A stretch of DNA of 64,000 bases, from assembly GCA_002633025.1 (NCBI GenBank), contig NMRB01001807.1:67054-131053 (forward strand), in the 5' to 3' direction. Both the position numbers and the translations under genes were made by a program. Source of the DNA: Notospermus geniculatus (lineage: Eukaryota; Nemertea; Pilidiophora; Heteronemertea; Lineidae). Below are positions 22,192 to 33,178 of this stretch, one piece after another. Position 1 is the first letter of the stretch. Each line of letters starts with the position of its first letter. The notes under the pieces were generated by a model. That model saw only the letters and a program-made list of their open reading frames with translations, made no database searches and was not told where the DNA came from.

Positions 22192-25167
22192 TATTGATAG
22201 GAAAGCAGCTGCTGTATGTCCGAAATTAGGTGACAAAGTCAAAAGTTCTGAGCTGTGTCAGCCCTCCAGTAAAGAGACGAAAGGGTGGGGTGTGCGAGGT
22301 CATCGACGTTCATTATTTCAACCCATCAAAACTTAAAATACCATTTCAGAGCTTGAAAATTACTGTTCCTACCTGCATTTGCAATAACATTTTACCATTT
22401 TAGGAAAATTTTCTGTGCCATTTACAAGAGTGAAATTGACTGCGATTTTTTTGATTTTATGCCATCAAAACAGATCACATGACTTAGCGACTTGTGGCGA
22501 TTGACAATTTGTCAACAGGACAAGTTTTCAAGCTCTGAAATCTGTGCGAATCTTTGACATTGTTCATTTCTCGGTCTGAATTGGTGCTGCGACTGATGAT
22601 ACTGTAGATAGGATATTTTATAACGTACCGGCACAAAGTTTTACGCCGGAAAAATTTGAAAGTGGTGTGAATGTTGGTACACATGTATTTGAGGTTTATT
22701 GGCCACGAGTACCAAATTGAGACATTCCACTTCACCCACCACACGTGGTGGTTGTCTATTAATTTTCACCAATTTTGTAAGCATTAAAGTCATGGCCCCA
22801 TAGCATTTTGCCATGATGATGGCCGTGACTTTCGGACGGATCGATGGAAAAATCTGATTGGTCAAGTAACATGGATAACGCAATGGGGACCCCTCACGTA
22901 ACTTGATGGGGTCCCTTTTTTATAAGCAACGTAAACAAGAAATAAGTAAGCTAACAAATAAAAACAAAAACAAAATAAGGCACAACAAGTAAAAATAAAA
23001 AAAATATGTAAAAAAACCTTGCTGCCATATGGCACAAGAGAAAAAAAATAGTAAAAAATATAAAAAAACAAAAAAAATCGGCTAGGGCATCCTGTATACT
23101 GAAAAGTAACGTATACTGCAACGAGCCTCTGGGCCTTGGCTGTGAATTTTGTCAGTCGAATAACTAATGTTACCGAAATACGACAATTGTTATCGACTTT
23201 GTAAACGTAGTTGTACAGCATGAAGTGCTCCCTCCAAATCATTCGTCATACTAAAAACAATAGAACTACACTGCAACTTCGAGGGCATTGCTACAATACT
23301 GCTATCTTCACTTGCTATGGCACCCTCGCTCATCTTCGTCAGGTGCACGGACTTGACCTTGACGGTAGACTAGCGTTGGTGCCCTGGTCGGTGGAATGGG
23401 GTGCACTTTATGCTGACGACACCATCGAACATCGCCAATGGAGTAGAGCAAGTATGTTTGGTAGATCGAGAGCCTGACCAAATACTGTGCCGTGTAACGA
23501 ATCGGGTCTTCTGCCCCTCTGGTTTCTGAGCTGTTTTGGGTACTTGTAGTACCATTGACTGGTGCCAGAGTTACCTTGAGATTTACAGCTTGAGACAATT
23601 TAACTCTTCTATTACGGGGCATGAATAGAACTCGCTGTTGGTGTTACGTGGCACTCAAATAGGTTCGGCTGTCTCTACGTAACGGTTAAAAAACCCTGTC
23701 CCACTGTCCGCTGCGGTCATGGAGGTTATAGAAACTAACGAATGTGGAGGATACCGAATTCTGCTTTGAACCTGATTGGTTCTTTGTTTTTTTGTAAATT
23801 ACCTGAAAAAGCTATGAATTTGTGGTGATCTCTTGGTTTGATTAGTTCGGAAGGAAATTTTGTGATATAGTTTAAATGACACGTGTGTCTCAGGCCTCTG
23901 GGATAGGGTTTGGTCGGCTGTTTTTTTATGAGGAGATTGCGATGTGATTCCAGTGTCAGGCGACTCTTAAAAGGTTGTAAGACTGGTATTTGTTGACAAA
24001 CATGGTGGCAATCAACTTGGAATTCCAAAAACTTGAAAACATTAAAAGATTTTAGTATATTTTGCCATATTCTTGGACTTTGTTGACTTAATTCTTATTA
24101 CAGTGAAAGAGTGCATTTTATTTTTGAGTTCAGCAACACCGAAGCTTCTGTTGTTTATAGCATGTATTTATCCATGTTAGTGTGTTATCGTTAAGAGTTG
24201 CGGAATTCCCGACTTCATTGCCACCACCTTTGTTTGACTTTCGAATGTTAAACCTGCCTGTACTCATTAGGGTTGACCTGGATGTCGCATGTTGCTTTAC
24301 TTCGATTGCAATGTATTTTAGAGTATTAAATTATCTGAACAGCATTGAAAATCCAAATCAGTTTGTGTCGTTTTCTTTTCATAAATTCTTTCTGGTGTGG
24401 GTGTTGGAGGCTTCCATTCCAAGCGCAGGATGTTGGAATGCTCTCATACCCAGTGCTGTCTGGCTAATGTACCAATGTGTGTGAAGCGGGCGCATGCCCC
24501 CTTTCGGCCAACAAATCTGTAAAATCGACCGTGAAATTCTGAAATTGGAGCAAATCATTGAAGTTCACCACAGATTTCAATGTTTCTAGTACAGTGCGCC
24601 TCTTTTCCGAAATTGTGGACCCGCCCCTGATATACGATCTTGGCCAGTCTTTTGCATGGTTCTAGAATTCAGGTTTTCCTCCAGTCCAATTTTTTCGGGC
24701 GAGTTGCATGGTTCCCTCAATGGGCAAACCGCTTTGTTGGTTTCCTTATACTTTTAGACCGATGACACTGACACTCTCCCGTAGCTTTCAATGGTTGAGT
24801 TACCCATAGAGAGCCACGGTACGAGAAAACTGAAGGAGTGCCTTTTGCTCTACTTATCGCCAGACCACCGCCGAGAGGAAAATGACATCTGGAGCTGTGA
24901 TCTTCCCAAGTAGGCCAACCCAAGTACCCAAGTACATGTACTCGATGCAGTGTCTGTTTTCCGTAGGCCTACTGCTCCATCGATTTAACATGCCATCTGT
25001 TGCAGGCCTAGCAGAAAGGCTGAACATAATCCCACACAGTATTCAGAAGGGCATTTTATTGATTTTCGACATAATAAACAACTGTCATTCTGATAATTTA
25101 TGTGTTGATTGAATGCAGAGAGGTTGGATGGGCTTGGTCATTCATTATCTCAATAAGAGAAGCCTGG

Positions 25168-25284
25168 GCCCATATTCATGAAACTTTGCTAGGCTTAGTT
25201 ACTTGCAAAAGTGCCCAGTTTTTACAGGTCAATGTACACAACTGTACCAACTAACGACGCTAGCAAGTTTTTATGAATAAAGGC
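25168..25284. mobile_element. Foldback MITE at CCTGG
   Basis: It begins GCCCATATTCATGAAACTTT and ends AGTTTTTATGAATAAAGGC. CCTGG lies on both sides (25163-25167 and 25285-25289), an exact direct repeat consistent with a 5-bp target duplication. Confidence 0.75.
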
Positions 25285-26939
25285 CCTGGTTATTTGAAAA
25301 TAATATACCATAACAAAGACCCAAAATGTAGAATGAATCAGACTTCCACTGGAAAACTGTGACCCACTCCAGTAGAAGCAGACGCTTGTCGCAAGATATC
25401 AATTGTCAGCTAATGGGGTTAGCCATTCTTTTTCTATCATTAGATGGCGCTGCGACCATATCAACTTTTCCACTGTGACGTTGTATGAAACGTCAACGAT
25501 CACTCTACCTACCGGTACTGTGACGTTGTGGCTTCATGCTCACACCTCATATTGCCACGGAGATGACGTCCTGAAGACAATGAAAAGGCCTGATATGGTC
25601 GCAGCGACATCTTTCTGTGGAGAAGTGGCGATAACCTCATTCAACGAGTACTTTCAGTAGTGGCACTGGATGCCCATTTTTCCCTTAGTCTGGAGCCTCC
25701 TGTAATCTCGGCATACGGCAGATACCACAAAGGAACAGAACTATTATAGCACAATAAATTATCTTTATTCCCTTCGCATCTCCTCAGACATGTCAGAAGA
25801 CATACAATCATTTACAAACAAAGATCATTTAAAGCCACCCTGTATTCAATTCAAAAAACGCTGTCCGACCTTGGTGTAGTGTAAAATGTACTGCTCTATC
25901 TGAATACGGTACATTAGAGATCTGCCTGCAGTTTTTCCAATGTCTGCTGAAAACTAGGGCTTCATTCTTTGAAGTATGTACATGTATCAGGCAAGCATTT
26001 TGGGGACCTTCACGAGGTTATGAGACCTCTACCTGCATTCTCCTAAGACTTGGAAAATACTGTGAAATTCAATACAGAGGCTTTAAATATCATATTGAGA
26101 GCTAAGCACCAAATTCAAGATGATTAGCACTATACATTTTATTGTGCAGCACGAGATCTCTTGGCGGGAGATGGTACCGTCATCTTCAACTTCCAAGTGC
26201 AAATAATTAGGTCACTCTGACTAAAGTGCCCAATAATACTGAGGTACAGGGTATGCGAGTTTGTATTGAGCTCATACATGTACAGTACATGTATGTAACA
26301 TGCCATACATAGGATGTCATTATTGAAAAGCTATCGTTCGACAAGACAATATCGAATAAAACCGCAAATTATTTGCACCAAAACGATCTGCTTATCTGCT
26401 ACACCTTGGTTAACAAGATTAACCAATGGTTAACAAGATTAAACATGTATTTTGTCAAACATCTTTAAACTTTCCATCAAGAACATTGATTATGCCAAAC
26501 GGTGTAATATGGACAACAGACCTTGAGTTCCTATAAATAGGCCTATGCCATATGCTTGGTACACCGTATTCAACCAGAGCATATGTTGAGAACTGCAGGG
26601 CCACAGCTGAGCAATTATTTCAAATAATCAAGTGCAAATTTCATGTTGAACAATGACAGCTGTGGCGTACTTAATACCAAACTCAAGAACTATTGATCTG
26701 AAGATTATAGATAGGCCCAGATAGCCCTGGAGCATTTCTTTTTTCACGAAATTTCACACTAAGTGAACGGTACTGCAAATGGAAGGATATTTCAGAGGTT
26801 CTGACATGAGAAAATGGAAGGTACGAATGAAGTCAAGTAAATGCTTTTACTTCTGACTTGTACAGTGCCCGCCAATGCATTTGTATGGCAGAAAGAGATT
26901 ACTGGAAAAAAAATCACTTTTACTCATATAACCCAATCT

Positions 26940-27050
26940 CCTTGAGAAAACAGAGAAAGCTATGAAGCTGCAAATTGCAGCAATTATTCTGTACAGCACA
27001 ACAATCCCTGCAATTTTCAAGTGCATAGCTTTCTCTGTTTTCCCAAGGAT
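26940..27050. repeat. Foldback palindrome
   Basis: The left arm CCTTGAGAAAACAGAGAAAG is inverted on the right as CTTTCTCTGTTTTCCCAAGG. The centre is GCAAATTGCAGCAATTATTC. Confidence 0.65.
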
Positions 27051-27777
27051 CACAACTCAGATTCCTCAAGTGATGAAACAAACAGCCCCTTTCATTCATC
27101 ACTTTTTACAGGCCACAAGTAATTTACATATGGTGCAAACATAACCATGTAGGCCTCTGCAGAAGAAGGTACTTTTACCGTCAATGTCCATCTGTCACAC
27201 AGACCTGCACAATATTTCATTCAGTATCGTAATTACATGTAGGTTTTTCAGTGTCAGCGATGTTGACTATTCTGGATGATTGTGTGTACTGAAAACTGAC
27301 TAAGCAAGAATCACTCCTTCTGTGTACCTACTGTGTGCCCAGTCTGGCTTGTGTCAACTCAAGCCGCAACTCTCTCAACAGATTGCATTAGTACTTGTGA
27401 TCACAATCACAGCTTTGGCCTGACAACTAGTGTCTGTAAACTATTGATTATTTCTCAGCAACAGAAGTTTCATATTAGTGTCTACAAATCCATATGCTGA
27501 TGACACCATTCACTGCGCATGAATTAAACATACAATTTATTATTGGATCAAGTTGCTGCCTTGAGATCAGTCGAGTCGCAGAACTAATCCCAGGGAATTC
27601 CCTCTGGATATAGGTCACGCTTCGTATCATAAGCTGCCCTCTGGTGGTGCAACAAGAGCAACGCAAAGCGTGTGCAAATCCCACCGAACGAAAGTTGTGT
27701 TCCTTGAAATGTTGCGAGCCAGAAGGGATATTCGAGTCTAAGTCACAGCGTCAATGTCGAAGGTACTATCATGAGCA

Positions 27778-28196
27778 GAAGGGAATTTTTGTGGTTTTTG
27801 CGAAGTGCCCCCTATAGGGCTGAAACATAGATTAAATTCCAAAAGCGTGCGGCATATTATGTACCCTTGCTAGATGAGCCAACCACCAAAATGTGGTGAA
27901 ATTCCGTTCAATATTTAAGGTGTAAATGCAGTTTTTGTGTTTTAGCCTTTGGCCCCCTGGTGGTGGAGTGGAGAATCGGATTTGGTCGATTCTTTCACGC
28001 GACACACCGTTAGCCCATGACACACCCTCCCACCAAATATGAAACCAAAATCTTCAGTCATTCAGAAGTTACAGAGCGGAAGGGAACTTGTGTGGTTTTT
28101 ACAAAGCGCCCCCTACAGGGCTGAAAAATCAATTAAATTTAAAAATCGTATGATATATTATGTACCCTTGCTAGATGAGCCAACCACAAAAATTTG
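27778..28196 (+). repeat. About 300-bp tandem repeat abutting the gap
   Basis: Two partial units. 27778-27898 and 28078-28196 share GTGGTTTTT, GCCCCCTA.AGGGCTGAAA and ATTATGTACCCTTGCTAGAT at high identity, offset by about 300 bp. The second unit runs straight into the N gap, so a longer array may be collapsed there. Confidence 0.7.
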
Positions 28197-28679
28197 NNNN
28201 NNNNNNNNNNNNNNNNNNNNNNNNNNNNNNNNNNNNNNNNNNNNNNNNNNNNNNNNNNNNNNNNNNNNNNNNNNNNNNNNNNNNNNNNNNNNNNNNNNNN
28301 NNNNNNNNNNNNNNNNNNNNNNNNNNNNNNNNNNNNNNNNNNNNNNNNNNNNNNNNNNNNNNNNNNNNNNNNNNNNNNNNNNNNNNNNNNNNNNNNNNNN
28401 NNNNNNNNNNNNNNNNNNNNNNNNNNNNNNNNNNNNNNNNNNNNNNNNNNNNNNNNNNNNNNNNNNNNNNNNNNNNNNNNNNNNNNNNNNNNNNNNNNNN
28501 NNNNNNNNNNNNNNNNNNNNNNNNNNNNNNNNNNNNNNNNNNNNNNNNNNNNNNNNNNNNNNNNNNNNNNNNNNNNNNNNNNNNNNNNNNNNNNNNNNNN
28601 NNNNNNNNNNNNNNNNNNNNNNNNNNNNNNNNNNNNNNNNNNNNNNNNNNNNNNNNNNNNNNNNNNNNNNNNNNNNNNN
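28197..28679. other. Assembly gap
   Basis: 483 consecutive N. ORFs reported across it are artefacts. Tandem repeat lies on its left and an inverted-repeat arm on its right. Confidence 0.99.
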
Positions 28680-29071
28680 CCATGTGTCCCAATAAATTAT
28701 GTTGGTTACATTTCTACGACCAAATTGGATCAAATGGTTAAAGTAGGGCCTAACATGTAACATGTAATAGACCTATCCATTTGCCCAGTTTGGTCATTCA
28801 AGCGCGAGGGCGTGGTTTAGGGTGTAGGCCAAGCCAAATCAGTCTGACTTCAGAGTGCCACTGGATCAATGCCTTTTTACACAAATGAACAGCGCACCTT
28901 CATGGTGCCATTTTACTTCTTTACCGAAGAATTCATTGGTTTGGCCTTACTTCATGTCACGGTCGTCGATCACCAGTCATTGCATCACAACCAGTATTTA
29001 GGCCTCCCCTTAACCCCTTCATCCTATTTGGTGGTATAAATGTAACCAACATAATTTATTGGGACACATGG
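28680..29071. mobile_element. Inverted-repeat element beside the gap
   Basis: CCATGTGTCCCAATAAATTA at 28680 is exactly inverted at the right end (TAATTTATTGGGACACATGG, ending 29071). The similarity continues for about 55 bp with small changes. The left boundary touches the gap and may be incomplete. Confidence 0.7.
29055..29060 (-). promoter_or_regulatory. Possible WWOX polyadenylation signal
   Basis: AATAAA on the minus strand, about 260 bp past the WWOX stop. It lies in the terminal repeat of the element at 28680-29071, so the gene may use a transposon-supplied signal. Hexamer evidence only. Confidence 0.35.
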
Positions 29072-29320
29072 TAGTTCCCGAAATAACGAAAAGAACAATG
29101 CTGTTTAAGCCTTTTGACTTCACCGACATTTCTGCCGCGTCATCCGTGACGTCGGCAACATCACGTGGCAAAATGACGTCATTACGGCCTCCAAGCGCTC
29201 CTTAATGACGTGACGCGTCTTACATGAATTTAGCAGTTCCCCCACCCACTGAACGGGTATTGCCTAGTCCCAGCAAATTTGGGCTAACATCTTTCTGATC
29301 TACTAGCTTTCCTTCTTATG

Positions 29321-32300
29321 TCAACTTTCCCCATCCATTTCCAACACCCTCTTTTCAATCATCTCCTCAGTCACTTTCCACAGGAGTTTCGCTATTCTCG
29401 AATTACACGCATCCGGTGCTGGTTGGCAACGTGCACAGTTGTTGAAGTACATACCACCGGAACCCTCCAGTTCTCGACTAGCAGCACAATACACAGTGGT
29501 GGCACAACCCTGTTGCTGCAAGACAAAATACAGTCACATAACTCATGGAAACTTACAAATGATATTCAGCTAACCTGTCTGAGAATGGAACCCGCAACGT
29601 CTCGCACACGTTTGCAAGAGTTCGATGTTAGGCCTACCACGCCCACTGCACAAACTTATGAAAGAAACTCTTAAATGAGTCACGGCGGTGTAGTGGTTCA
29701 TGTCTCTGACCAGCGGTCAGAGGGTCCCGAGTTCTGATCCCACTTTGATGTGAAACTTCGGGCAAGTCTCTTTCCTTACTGGCCTATCTCCACCGAGGTA
29801 TATAAATGGGTACCGGTCGGAAATGCTCAGATTATACCACTGAATGGGCAGCTCATCAGAGTTCTACTGAAACTTTTTAAGGATATACCGGGGTCAAAGT
29901 GAAAAGTTGGATGACACCTTTACTGTTGTTGATATCAGACTATAAACCCAAACTTTTGACATTTAACATGCACTTACCAGTGATTTTGTAAACGGGCGGA
30001 AAAAGAAGAGCAATGAACGATAGAGTAAGGAATTGGTTCCTATTCCAGTGTAGATGAGATTCCCTGGATGCACAGAGTTGGATATGACTTCTTTATCCCA
30101 GAGTTGGGTGTTCAACTCGTGAGAGAAGAGCATGCAGCAGATTTTACTCCTGTTGTACGCCATGACTGATTTGAATCCAAACTCAGTGCTCGGCGAGATC
30201 CACTCTGGAGTAATATTTCGAATGTCGATGTCTGAGAATCTGAAACCAAGAAGTAGTTTTGATCATGAAAGAACGAATCTTGGCATCCTGATGGAAGCCA
30301 GAAATTTTGGTTTCACAAATCACCCGAAAAGGCTTGACATGCTTTGCCTCTGAATATTGGGGCCCTAGTCTGATAAAGCAGAGAACCATCTCCCTGATGT
30401 AGTGAGTCTGTAGAACTAATACCAGTAATGCTATAACTGGCACTCTCTCAATTCAATATTTCTAACCCGATCTAGCAGAAGTATGTCGCAGGTGATCATC
30501 ACTGGTCATCAGTTTACTCTACTATTATCACTGGTATCCACTACTATTGTCAACCTGCAGAGACGTACATTTCAGCTCTTGTGTTGTAAGGCTCTTAACA
30601 AACCCTTTCCAAACAATCTCTCCTCACCTGTGCGACTCCGCTGCCACCACCACAACTCTTGATGGTTTCGAGGCCAACAATTTCTTAGCCAGTAACTTAG
30701 TCAAGTAAAAGTGGCCAATGTAGTTTGTCTGAGCTGTCTGCTCAAAGCCATCCTCAGTTTGGCCCCAAGGTAACCACATTACACCAGCGTTCAGCACCAA
30801 GACATGAAGAGGCCTGGAAGGAACAGAGAAAATGTAGTTATTGGGGTAAATTAATTAGATACATAGTATTCATCTTCAGTGCAATAAGCATAAGGCAGGG
30901 GGCACATGGCCCCTCCCCTGGCCTCCGACGTCACTAAAAAACATGTTTTTCATACAGGTTTGGGCTGAAAAATGGCAAATGTGGTAGTTATAGACATTTC
31001 TTACCATTCTCTCTCTTCATACAGTCTGACAAATTCCTGAATACTTTTGAAGGAGCACAGGTCAAGTGGCATGTACTCAAGCCGAGCCTTTGGAATGTCT
31101 TTTTTTATCATCTCCACAGCCTGTTTGGCTTTCTCCAAGTTGCGGCAAGCAATGGTTACGAAGGCTCCATGACGCACCAAAGACTGAGCTGTTTCAAGCC
31201 CTGAAATGAAAAAGGTTATGTATAGGGCTCTGTTTTCCACCTACATGACATTGTTGTAATCGACAATCCATCGCTAACATGTTTGTTGGTACCAAACCTT
31301 ACCAATGCCACTGCTGCCGCCTGTAATGACAAAATATTTCTTCGAAAGATCCCGGCCCTGTAAAATCTGCAAACCATTCGTGTGCCCGTCATATTTTTGT
31401 CTGATGTCTCGTTTCTGGCCACCGAATAAAGAAGTGTCTTCTTCTATAGCAAATGCGAGGCGTGGATCTGTGAATGTTGTCTTCTTGTTGATATGACTGA
31501 AGAAGAGAAAGAAGGAAATGTTCTCTGACCATAATACTAAAAGACTGTTTCCAAAAGAGCACTTTACTGATCTTGCCGCAGTTTCCACAGGCTTGCGGAT
31601 AATGTGGCCACACCTGTCAGTTCTTGATCTGTTGTGTTGTAAGCATGGATAAATGCGATGCCAGTGGGAATCACATGTCAAGATCATTGACTCATTGTAA
31701 TGGGTACATGTCTTCAGAGGTCAAAGAATTGCATTGCACTGTGGGTTTGAAAGTGTTGTTTACAGTCAGAGCAAACAAGTAGATAAGTGGATAGGGCAGG
31801 AGCTGGATGCCAGAGAGCTAAGCTCGATACTCACTCAACATAGATTACATTCCCAGATTCATCTAACTTTGTTTCCCAGCCATATGGAAGCTCTGAAATA
31901 AACACAAGAAAAGAAATATACCGGTACTTTCCATCCAAACCAAAGTGTTTAAACATTGGTTACGCAGAGGCAGGGCCAAGGCAATTATACTGGTAATTAT
32001 TGTGCAGAAACTGTTTCATGCCAGTCCAACAGCTGATGCGTATCAGTGTCAATTTCCGACATGGTTTTTTACCTCCAGTTATCTTTTTCTTCTTGCCAGT
32101 AGATGGGTGTTCCCATTGTGTTGCTTGAGTGTTGTGACTGGAGAGAGTGAGAGAGCAGACCATTAGGCTAAGAATTCATTCACACGATTTTCGAGCGGTG
32201 GATGCCGCATCCTTTCTGAGTTTCTCCTTACCTTGATTGACCAACGCCGCAGAAACAAACAATGCTTTCAAGCAGAAATGGATAAAGCCAGCCTTGCATG

Positions 32301-32842
32301 CTTGATCTTATATGACGGTAGCTAGGCCTGCTGCCCTAGGCCTATAGGCACATGCTATAAATAGGCCTAGTGAGATCAACAACTAGAAAATAGCCCCCCC
32401 CCCCATCAATCATGCAATGATGCATAGCATGGGTGGCCTGTGGAGGCTGGATGGCCTGCCCTGGTCCTGGATGGATGAACATCATGATCTGATGTCATAG
32501 GCCACAGCATAGGCCTACGGTAGGCCTAGGCCTAATCATCATCATCATCTACACAGGAACATGACTCGTCCAAAAAAAAACCCTACTATAAAATAAAAGT
32601 TTTTATTTTATAGTAGGCCTAGGCCTAGGCCTAGGCCTAGGGTTTTTTTTGGACGAGTCATGTTCCTGTGATCATCTAGCCTAACATCAGGCCCTTCCCG
32701 TCAACCCAATTCTTCCCTAAATGGTCTCTATACATAAAACATACTTCGCATAATAAACCCTTCCATCGACTGTCACGCGTTCTTCCCATCCAGCAGGGAT
32801 TTCATCGTCGCTATCTGTGTCTAATCCAAACTTTGAATCCAT
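29321..32842 (-). CDS. WWOX: WW domain-containing oxidoreductase, complete
   Basis: Eight exons: 32842-32745, 32137-32073, 31892-31835, 31496-31303, 31200-31005, 30813-30628, 30239-29978, 29515-29321. All junctions keep phase and give 417 aa (human 414). WW1: PAGWEERVTVDGRVYYAN then TQWEHP. WW2: LPYGWETKLDESGNV then VDHINKKTTFTDPRLAF, with Phe where a classical second Trp would be. The short-chain dehydrogenase part has the NAD(P) motif TGGSSGIG, the ACRN and LNAG motifs, and the active-site YNRSK. HPGNLIY and a conserved tail with GGMYFNNCARC follow. In vertebrates it binds PPxY proteins and acts as a tumour suppressor in steroid and stress pathways. Odd: VVVVAAESHR replaces the usual VVSSESHR, so the predicted substrate-binding serine is Ala. 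Confidence 0.96.
29684..29955 (+). mobile_element. tRNA-derived SINE, family 1, in WWOX intron 7
   Basis: Head GGCGGTGTAGTGGTTCATGT with B-box-like GGTCCCGAGTTCTGATCCC, core TCTTTCCTTACTGGCCTATC, and a tail ending TTGATATCAGACTATAAACC. It lies opposite in orientation to the host gene. Confidence 0.8.
32552..32670. repeat. Hairpin with (AGGCCT)n centre in WWOX intron 1
   Basis: CACAGGAACATGACTCGTCC is exactly inverted at the right end. The inner arms are A/T runs plus CTACTATAAAATAAAA, with an (AGGCCT)n run on the right side only. Confidence 0.7.
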
Positions 32843-33178
32843 GTTTAAAACGGGGGAAGCCCTCCCTCGAATGACGTGTCCGGGTAAGCCTAAGAAGCGA
32901 ACCAGTAAAAATTGAAAGCGGGTACCTGTTTGACAATGTTATTTCATGCGCTTATTACACGGTAAGCAGTATCCAAAGCGATAAATTAGAGTTAAAAATA
33001 ATGAATATATGTGCTATCCTATGCCATTTGGCGATATGTAGTCATTCTTTGAAATAATTCAAGCGAAAAGTAGTTTGACATTCGAGAGGCCAACCTGAGA
33101 TCCATTCCACAATTTACCAGTCACCGTAGCAGACGGGAATTCCCAAACACAGATTTACTTCCGGGTTTGGAGGTTGGG
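32843..33178. promoter_or_regulatory. Bidirectional promoter region, WWOX / TRAF7-like
   Basis: 336 bp separate the divergent start codons of WWOX (32842, minus) and the TRAF7-like gene (33179, plus). No TATA box is obvious. The interval must contain both 5' ends unless upstream non-coding exons exist. Confidence 0.6.

Larger units (their letters stand above)
19242..29320. other. Gene-poor interval
   Basis: No exon with domain or splice support was found. The proximal part is probably Maf 3'UTR; AATAAA occurs at 21283-21288, but the distance makes the link uncertain. The interval also holds a family-B MITE, a CCTGG-target MITE, a palindrome near 27 kb, an AT-rich purine tract at about 22930-23080, a 300-bp tandem repeat, the assembly gap and an inverted-repeat element. 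The longest ORF (23308-23622, minus) has no recognisable domain. Confidence 0.6.

Noticed and set aside
23308-23622. 104-codon minus-strand frame
   Set aside because: No recognisable domain, similar open length on the other strand, and no splice context. Left as unassigned.
28039-28763. Several 170-218-codon frames around 28.2-28.7 kb
   Set aside because: They are produced by the N run and contain almost no real codons.
33167-33178. Start four codons upstream of the TRAF7-like ATG
   Set aside because: The upstream codon is TTG. The ATG at 33179 is in frame and used here.
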